In this document: one piece after another, positions 59,054 through 64,000 of the stretch
Layout: every line of letters starts with the position of its first letter
How positions within the stretch are numbered: the stretch's first letter is position 1
Origin: Eubacteriales bacterium
GTDB lineage: Bacteria; Bacillota; Clostridia; Oscillospirales; Butyricicoccaceae
Assembly (NCBI GenBank): GCA_030539335.1
Contig: JAUNSG010000007.1
Span: 62,001-126,000, forward strand
Reading direction: 5' to 3'
Length of the DNA: 64,000 bases
Notes under the pieces: generated by a model
The model's database searches: none
Told to the model about the DNA's origin: nothing
Seen by the model: only the letters and a program-made list of their open reading frames with translations
Made by a program: the position numbers and the translations under genes

Positions 59054-60032
59054 GCAGTGAATCTCCTTCCATATCCAATTGTCCGAGCAATTCCGGGACG
59101 ATCTCATACAAGTCGCCGACAATCGGCACATGAGCGAATTGGAAAATCCGCGCCTCCGGATTGCTGTTCACTGCGATAATCTTTTTTGCCTGACGTGCTC
59201 CCGCCATAAACTGTACGGAACCGGAGATGCCAAAGGTAAGCAGCAAATCCGCCCGGATGGACGCGCCCGACAAACCGATCTGATGCCGATGCGTCAGGAA
59301 TCCGGCTTCCACCAGCGCGCGCGAACACGCAAGGGTTCCACCCAGACGATCCGCCAGCTCCTGTAAGCTTTGCAGATCTTCGGCGCTGCGAACGCCGCGT
59401 CCGGCGGCGACAATGATCTTCTGTTCCGATAACTTGAATTTCTCTGTCGCCTTCGGCTGTATGTCCATGCAGGAGAGGGCACTCCGGCTGTTCTGCGCTC
59501 GCACAACAACCTCTGCCATCGCTCCCTCACACGGTTCGCACGCCGGAAGAATCCCCGGACGTACTGTCGCCATCTGTGGCCGGGTGTGGTCGGTCACAAT
59601 GCGCGCCATAATGTCACCGCCAAATGCCGGGCGGATCTGCAACAGGAAACCATCTTCGCCCCACTCCAATTCGGTGCAATCGGCGGTCAGGCCGGTTCGA
59701 CAGGCCACCGCAACACGCGGCGCAATTGCCCTGCCAAAGGTGGTTCCCGGAAGCAGCAGGACGGCCGGATCGTATTCCCTCACACACTGCGCAATCGCAT
59801 CGCCACAGCTCTGCGGATCATACAACGCCGCCGTCTGGCAAAGATATAAAATGTCAAGGGGCAGTCCCGAAAACATCGAAGTATCATACGTATCCTCAAA
59901 CAACAGAATTCCACAGACGCGTCCCCCCGTCGTTTTGGTCAATCGCCGTGCCGCACCAGTCAATTCCCACGCAGACGGATGGAGGTTTCCATTTCTGCAC
60001 GACAGCACAACAAAACAATCGTTGTTTTTCAT
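59037..60032 (-). CDS. etfA: Electron transfer flavoprotein alpha subunit (first pair)
   Basis: A 331-residue EtfA/FixB-type subunit. The C-terminal FAD domain is canonical: 'AAGRGVRSAEDLQ' (near residue 210), 'LACSRALVEAGFLTHRHQIG', 'LLTFGISGSVQFMAGARQAK', 'IAVNSNPEARIFQFAHVPIVGDL' (last partly quoted). Paired with EtfB (60029-60814), whose stop it overlaps by four bases. I start at 60032 after GGAGGGAA. It should carry electrons between the adjacent FAD oxidase and NAD or ferredoxin. Confidence 0.93.
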   Translation of the reverse strand: MKNNDCFVVLSCRNGNLHPSAWELTGAARRLTKTTGGRVCGILLFEDTYDTSMFSGLPLDILYLCQTAALYDPQSCGDAIAQCVREYDPAVLLLPGTTFGRAIAPRVAVACRTGLTADCTELEWGEDGFLLQIRPAFGGDIMARIVTDHTRPQMATVRPGILPACEPCEGAMAEVVVRAQNSRSALSCMDIQPKATEKFKLSEQKIIVAAGRGVRSAEDLQSLQELADRLGGTLACSRALVEAGFLTHRHQIGLSGASIRADLLLTFGISGSVQFMAGARQAKKIIAVNSNPEARIFQFAHVPIVGDLYEIVPELLGQLDMEGDSLHGTAL

Positions 60033-60814
60033 CGCAGTTCCCTCCAATGTGACAAGATATGCCGCGCTGCCGCCTCTGCACTCTCCTGCAAAACAGGCTG
60101 GTGGGCAATCGGTTCCGGCGGATAGATTTTCCGTACCCGCGTCGCCGAGCCGCGCAAACCATAATGCTCCGGATCGGTATCATCAAACGATTCCAGAGAC
60201 AGTTGGGTAATCGGCTTCTTTTTTGCCGCCATTTTTAAGCGCAGAATTGGCATTCTCGGCTGATACAGATCCTGTTCCACGGACAGAACACACGGCATCG
60301 GCAGCCGAAGCGTCAGCTTCTCCTCCTCCGTCTCCACGCAAACGGTGCCATCACTCTCCCCAAGTTCAAGGATTTGGTTCACCCAATTGAGATGCGGCAC
60401 CTCCATCCACTGGGCCAATGCACCGCTCACCTGTGCCGTATCTCCATCGGTCGTCTGACGGCCGCACAAAATCAACTCATACGTACCTGCAGCCTGAATC
60501 GCCTGATGCAGGGTATACGACGTCGCCAAGACATCGGCGCCGCCAAATGCACGGTCACAAATCAAATATCCGTTGTCGGCACCCATGGCAAATGCGGTCC
60601 GCAGCAATTCCTTTGCACGTTCCGGCCCCATGGTAAAGACGTCGATCCGGCAGTCCGCATTCGCATCTTTGATGCGCAACGCCGCCTCCAACGCGCTGAG
60701 GTCATAGCGATTGACCGTTGTTTGCAGCCGATCCCGCCGGATAACACCTGTCTCCGGGTCCATGTCTCCCTGCACCCGGGCCGGCACCTGCTTCATACAA
60801 ACGGCTATTCTCAT
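60029..60814 (-). CDS. etfB: Electron transfer flavoprotein beta subunit (first pair)
   Basis: A 261-residue EtfB/FixA-type subunit: 'MRIAVCMKQVPAR' start, 'NRYDLSALEAALRIKD', 'VFTMGPERAKELLRTAFAMGADNGYLI' (partly quoted), 'LCGRQTTDGDTAQVSGALA' and the C-terminal domain with 'RMPILRLKMAAKKKPI'. The 'GRQTTDGDTAQ' motif binds the nucleotide cofactor (AMP or bifurcating FAD). GGAAAGGA precedes the ATG; it follows the FAD-linked oxidase gene closely. Confidence 0.94.
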   Translation of the reverse strand: MRIAVCMKQVPARVQGDMDPETGVIRRDRLQTTVNRYDLSALEAALRIKDANADCRIDVFTMGPERAKELLRTAFAMGADNGYLICDRAFGGADVLATSYTLHQAIQAAGTYELILCGRQTTDGDTAQVSGALAQWMEVPHLNWVNQILELGESDGTVCVETEEEKLTLRLPMPCVLSVEQDLYQPRMPILRLKMAAKKKPITQLSLESFDDTDPEHYGLRGSATRVRKIYPPEPIAHQPVLQESAEAAARHILSHWRELR

Positions 60815-60832
60815 AGCTGTGTCCTTTCCTTC

Positions 60833-62203
60833 TCAATAATAGTTCTGCGGATTCCAGAAACACTGTGGATCGTATTGCTGCTTTAACCGCCGCATCGCTC
60901 CCATACGGAAATTTTCCACCGGAATCCATTTCCGCTTCAGCTTTCCGAATCCATTCTCCTGCGCCGCACAGCCGCCCTGCAAACGGATATTTATTGCCAA
61001 CCATTTCAGCTTCGTGAGGCAATCCTGGTATTCCTCCGCAGTCTTTGGAAAAAAATTCCAATGGACATGGCTTCCGCCGATATGACCAAACACAATGCGT
61101 TCGGTTGTCCAGTCCTGCATCTGCTCCTCATACCAGCACATCATCTGTGAAAAGCTCGCTTTAGAAAAGCCATAATCCGTCGATAGCTTTGTAATCTGCG
61201 CGTCGTTCCGGTGATTCTCTTCCACCAGGAGATTTGCCGTTTCCGGGATCACATGGCGGAAAACGCGCAGTCCTTCCATTTCGGATTCTCCCGATAACGC
61301 CCACGCCTGATCCGGATCACTGCCCAACTCGGCGGCCGCTTCCATCAGTACGCCTGCAATCTCCTCAACGCCGTCTTCTTCCCCGGCAATCTCGAGATAA
61401 ATCATCGCCTCTGTCCCTTCCGGAACGGGCGGTATGTCGTCCAGCTTGCTCATCTGGCTTTTCCGCTTCTCCAGCATCGCAAGTGCTGCCTGTCCAATGT
61501 ATTCCGCCACGGTAATCGTGGCTGTCTCAGAGGCCACATCCGTCCCCTGAATAAAATCAGCAAATTTCCAGGCGCACTCGTGCTCTGGAAAGAAAAACGC
61601 AATTCCCCACTGCTCGGTCGGCACCGGCAGCAGACGAATCGTGACCGAAAGAATCACTCCCAGCATTCCCTCACTGCCCAAATAGTCCTGCAGGGCCTCG
61701 CCGGTCTGCTCCGTAATCGTTCCGTTTTTGTCCATCACCCGGACTGCCGAAACATACTGTGACGCATTCCCATAACCAAAGGCCTGAATGCCGGAAGCAG
61801 CCGTCGCAGCCACACCTCCGATGGTCGCCGTCGTCTCCGTCGGCTGCGACGGAAAGAAAAGCGGTCGGTCTACGGTCAGCCGCGCGATCTCCTGATTTAG
61901 ATTGTCCAGGCGCGTACCGGCACGGACGGTCAGCAGACCGCCCTCCTCAGTCGCTTCAAACCGTTCCACACCACAGTATTCGGAAAGGTTCATAATATGC
62001 CCCCCCGCAGGAACGGCTGCGCCGACAATGCCTGTTTTACCGCCCTGTATGGTAATCGGCGTTTGCGTCTCGTTCATCGCCGCGATGACCTCTGCAATCT
62101 CCTGTTCGGTTTTCGGAAAAGAAATGCTCTCAGCAGCGCCTTCCAGCTTTGACTCATCGTGCAGATAGTCCTTCCAATCACTGCTCATTTTCAACAAATT
62201 CAT
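60833..62203 (-). CDS. FAD-linked 2-hydroxyacid-type oxidase (GlcD/YgcU family)
   Basis: A 456-residue flavoprotein. The FAD-binding_4 domain (about 20-200) shows 'ITIQGGKTGIVGAAVP', 'PTETTATIGGVAATAASG' and 'YLGSEGMLGVI'; the FAD-oxidase C domain (about 205-456) ends with 'FGHIGGSHVHWNFFP', the active-site region (FGHxGDGNxHxN in relatives). Members oxidise lactate, glycolate or other hydroxyacids and alkyl-glycerols; the substrate here is unknown. Between two Etf pairs, as in lactate dehydrogenase-Etf bifurcating systems. No iron-sulfur partner (GlcF-like) is visible. Confidence 0.92.
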   Translation of the reverse strand: MNLLKMSSDWKDYLHDESKLEGAAESISFPKTEQEIAEVIAAMNETQTPITIQGGKTGIVGAAVPAGGHIMNLSEYCGVERFEATEEGGLLTVRAGTRLDNLNQEIARLTVDRPLFFPSQPTETTATIGGVAATAASGIQAFGYGNASQYVSAVRVMDKNGTITEQTGEALQDYLGSEGMLGVILSVTIRLLPVPTEQWGIAFFFPEHECAWKFADFIQGTDVASETATITVAEYIGQAALAMLEKRKSQMSKLDDIPPVPEGTEAMIYLEIAGEEDGVEEIAGVLMEAAAELGSDPDQAWALSGESEMEGLRVFRHVIPETANLLVEENHRNDAQITKLSTDYGFSKASFSQMMCWYEEQMQDWTTERIVFGHIGGSHVHWNFFPKTAEEYQDCLTKLKWLAINIRLQGGCAAQENGFGKLKRKWIPVENFRMGAMRRLKQQYDPQCFWNPQNYY

Positions 62204-62236
62204 CCGATATTTTCTCCCTCTTGTTGTGTTATTTTA

Positions 62237-63181
62237 TCATGTCCTCTGCGTTTTGTCTATATAGGCCCGAATTTCTTCCACAAATTCCCTCATATCGCCG
62301 AGAATGACATAATCTGATTTTTTATGGATTGGAGCATCAGGGCTTTGATTGACCGAAATCAGCAGCTTACTTTTTTCCACGCCAGCATAGAAGGCAGGAG
62401 CGCCGGACACTCCGGCGGCAATGCAAAGATCCGGCTTTGTCATCGCACCGGAGACGCCAATCAGCCGGTCCATAGGGGCCAATGCCGTCATCACAACCGG
62501 ACGGCTGCATCCAACCTCCGCACCAATGGCATCGGCAGCCTGCTGTACCTTTTCCATCTCTTCCGGCTTCTTTACCGCGCGTCCAACGGCCAGTATCCGT
62601 TCTGCATTGCGCAGTCCTGCCGCCGGCGGCTCTTCCTCAAACCCGACTATCCGAACCACGGATTGCGCCTGGATTTCGCAGGTATGGTATGCATCCACTC
62701 TGGCGGAGACCACGCAGTCCCCTTCCAATCCGCGATCGGCCGTCATACAGTATGGCGCCCGCTTCATACGGAACGTCCCTTCCATATGTCCGCCATAGAC
62801 CGACTTGGTAATACAGACATGATCTTCCGCCGCTGTCAGCCGCTTTACCGCATTTTGTGCGCTGCCGTTCAGACGGCATGCGAGTCTTCCGGCCAATTCC
62901 AATCCCCAATAGTTTCCGGGAAACAGGAGTACCTCGCTGCCCTTCATCCACGGCTCCAGCGCCGAAAGGGTTTCTTCCATCGACGCCTCATTCCATTCGA
63001 GCAAAACAACATGCTCTGTCGGTGCCAATGCAACAACTGATTTTTCTTTGTATTCCGGTGGGCAGAGAATCCATGCCGTAGCCGATGACAGCCCTGTGGA
63101 TGCTTGCAGTAATCCTGCAAGCATCTCACATTGTTCGCGGTAATCCGGCGTACAGGCATTGAGTATAACCTTTGTATTCAC
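62237..63181 (-). CDS. Electron transfer flavoprotein alpha subunit (second pair, divergent)
   Basis: A 314-residue EtfA-type protein. The C-terminal FAD domain is recognisable, 'VGCSRPVVMTALAPMDRLIG', 'CIAAGVSGAPAFYAGVEKSK', 'ISVNQSPDAPIHKKSDYVILGD' (last partly quoted), but the canonical 'QHLAG' and 'GRP/GR' patterns are changed and the N-terminal domain is poorly conserved. GTG at 63181 is the start and overlaps the etfB stop (second pair). Different electron acceptor or lower FAD affinity than the first pair is possible. Confidence 0.85.
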   Translation of the reverse strand: MNTKVILNACTPDYREQCEMLAGLLQASTGLSSATAWILCPPEYKEKSVVALAPTEHVVLLEWNEASMEETLSALEPWMKGSEVLLFPGNYWGLELAGRLACRLNGSAQNAVKRLTAAEDHVCITKSVYGGHMEGTFRMKRAPYCMTADRGLEGDCVVSARVDAYHTCEIQAQSVVRIVGFEEEPPAAGLRNAERILAVGRAVKKPEEMEKVQQAADAIGAEVGCSRPVVMTALAPMDRLIGVSGAMTKPDLCIAAGVSGAPAFYAGVEKSKLLISVNQSPDAPIHKKSDYVILGDMREFVEEIRAYIDKTQRT

Positions 63182-63990
63182 TCCTGAATCAGCCGTCCTT
63201 TCAAAACCGTTTCCATCAAATTGTGCACCATTTCTTCCATCGTCTCACCGGGGATGCGCTTCCCCTCCCGTTCCTGTATCACGGGACGCAGATCTTCGAG
63301 TTGGCACGCGGCTTCCTCCAGGCAGTGCACAGCCTGCGGGAAATCATGAATGGTCTTTTGTGCTATTGGAAGCTTTCCATACTTCATTTTGTCCTTCAGC
63401 GTCGGAACCCGCAAATAGGTCCCGGGGACATCGCCAACACTCAAGACACATGGCGTCTTGACACAATACGTCCGCAGTCCGCCATCCACACGGCAGACAA
63501 CCCGGATTTCCTTCTCATCCAGCCACTCCATCTGCATGACCTGTGTCAGACAGGGGATGTGCAACAGCTCGGCAACCAGCAGCGGCGTCATTGCGTTTTC
63601 TCCGATCGGATTCTGACGTCCGGTGAGGATGACATCCGCCTGTTCCTCCCGCGCCGTTTCCGCAATGATCTGCGCGACTGCCTGCGGAGCAAAGCGGAGG
63701 TCGGCTCCATCGTCATCAATCCGAATCAGACGATCGAACCGCAGCGCTGCCAACGTCTTCAAAAAACGTTCCCGATTTTTGGGCCCGATTGTCATCGCAC
63801 AGCGCTCAACCGGTTCCTTTCCATCCTGTGCAGAGAGGCGCAGGGACAATTCCAGCGCACTCTCGTCACAGGCATTCCAATCGAGCGGGGCAAACGCGGT
63901 ATTGATCTGTTTCTGTTCATCTGCATGCCAATCCTCCGAAGCCAATGCTTCCAAATCTGGCAGGACGGCGCAGGATACCAATATCTTCAT
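63178..63990 (-). CDS. Electron transfer flavoprotein beta subunit (second pair, divergent)
   Basis: A 270-residue EtfB-type protein: 'MKILVSCAVLPDLEALASED' replaces the usual 'KxxPD' opening, with the cofactor motif 'ILTGRQNPIGENAMTPLLVAELL' (partly quoted; 'GRQNPIGENA' replaces 'GRQAxDGDxxQ') and the C-terminal 'RVPTLKDKMKYGKLPI'. It is complete, but its upstream region lies outside the window, so the promoter and possible earlier genes are unknown. First visible gene of the operon. Confidence 0.86.
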   Translation of the reverse strand: MKILVSCAVLPDLEALASEDWHADEQKQINTAFAPLDWNACDESALELSLRLSAQDGKEPVERCAMTIGPKNRERFLKTLAALRFDRLIRIDDDGADLRFAPQAVAQIIAETAREEQADVILTGRQNPIGENAMTPLLVAELLHIPCLTQVMQMEWLDEKEIRVVCRVDGGLRTYCVKTPCVLSVGDVPGTYLRVPTLKDKMKYGKLPIAQKTIHDFPQAVHCLEEAACQLEDLRPVIQEREGKRIPGETMEEMVHNLMETVLKGRLIQE

Positions 63991-64000
63991 TACTTTCTGA

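Noticed and set aside
1..64000. tRNA, rRNA, CRISPR arrays, prophage or insertion sequences
   Set aside because: No cloverleaf-type clusters, regular spaced repeats, transposase or phage structural genes were seen by eye; a computed scan would be needed to exclude degenerate copies.

Overview
The window reads as a stretch of chromosome from an endospore-forming, anaerobic Clostridia-type Firmicute, probably a gut member of the Oscillospirales; this placement is inference from gene content, not a database match. It rests on sporulation genes (uninterrupted sigK, gerW, two free-standing Spo0A C-terminal-type proteins), Firmicute-style AGGAGG ribosome binding sites with several TTG/GTG starts, an agr-type peptide quorum sensor, electron-bifurcating-type Etf genes and moderately high GC. 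No rRNA, tRNA or CRISPR array was seen.

Layout. 1-9.6 kb: a partial Ig/fibronectin-type lipoprotein, a small membrane protein, ppk1, the infC-rpmI-rplT operon behind a structured leader, a DUF1292 gene, a probable 6S RNA, a 34-codon peptide gene with its own consensus promoter and terminator, an alpha/beta hydrolase, a MIF-type tautomerase with a second DUF1292 gene, and a LacI regulator. 9.7-14.5 kb: a MacAB-like export operon (adaptor, ATPase, permease) and sigK. 14.5-21 kb (minus): tex, an NSS sodium symporter, and a three-gene Wzz / BY-kinase / SGNH surface cassette whose last two members have degenerate catalytic motifs. 21-25 kb (minus): a folate operon with a DHFR-FolC fusion, an HD protein, folP and a FolB-FolK fusion. 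25-28.5 kb (minus): GIY-YIG protein, then an M50 protease-scpA-scpB-DUF2953-gerW operon. 28.6-34.6 kb: EamA transporter, radical SAM/TetR pair, PAP2 phosphatase, aroD, ndk and an unknown gene. 34.7-41 kb (plus): galM, ROK regulator, xylulokinase, DUF4867 and a fucose/arabinose isomerase-like enzyme. 41-44.2 kb (plus): a preQ1-type riboswitch and queD-queE-folE-queC-queF. 44.4-48.4 kb: membrane pyrophosphatase and a DUF1846 protein. 48.4-52.5 kb: an agr locus in unusual order (agrD divergent from agrC-agrA-agrB) followed by two overlapping Spo0A_C-like genes. 52.6-64 kb (minus): surE, then a catabolic region with FGGY kinase, SDR, DUF89, BCCT transporter, YcxB-like protein, two EtfA/EtfB pairs and an FAD-linked oxidase.

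How parts fit. FolE, which makes the precursor for both folate and queuosine, sits only in the queuosine operon, while the folate operon has no folE, so a preQ1 switch may influence folate supply. The agr locus, Spo0A-type DNA-binding proteins and an exact Spo0A-box 7-mer lie side by side, suggesting a link between cell density and sporulation or stationary-phase control. The final 10 kb resembles in composition the E. coli ygc region (EtfAB, FAD dehydrogenase, SDR, FGGY kinase) but with a BCCT importer and a second Etf pair, and looks like an uncharacterised oxidation pathway. Strongest candidates for new biology: the divergent agr plus twin Spo0A_C module, the double-Etf/BCCT operon with an attenuator-like leader before its SDR-kinase branch, the DHFR-FolC fusion, and the inactivated SGNH/BY-kinase surface cassette.
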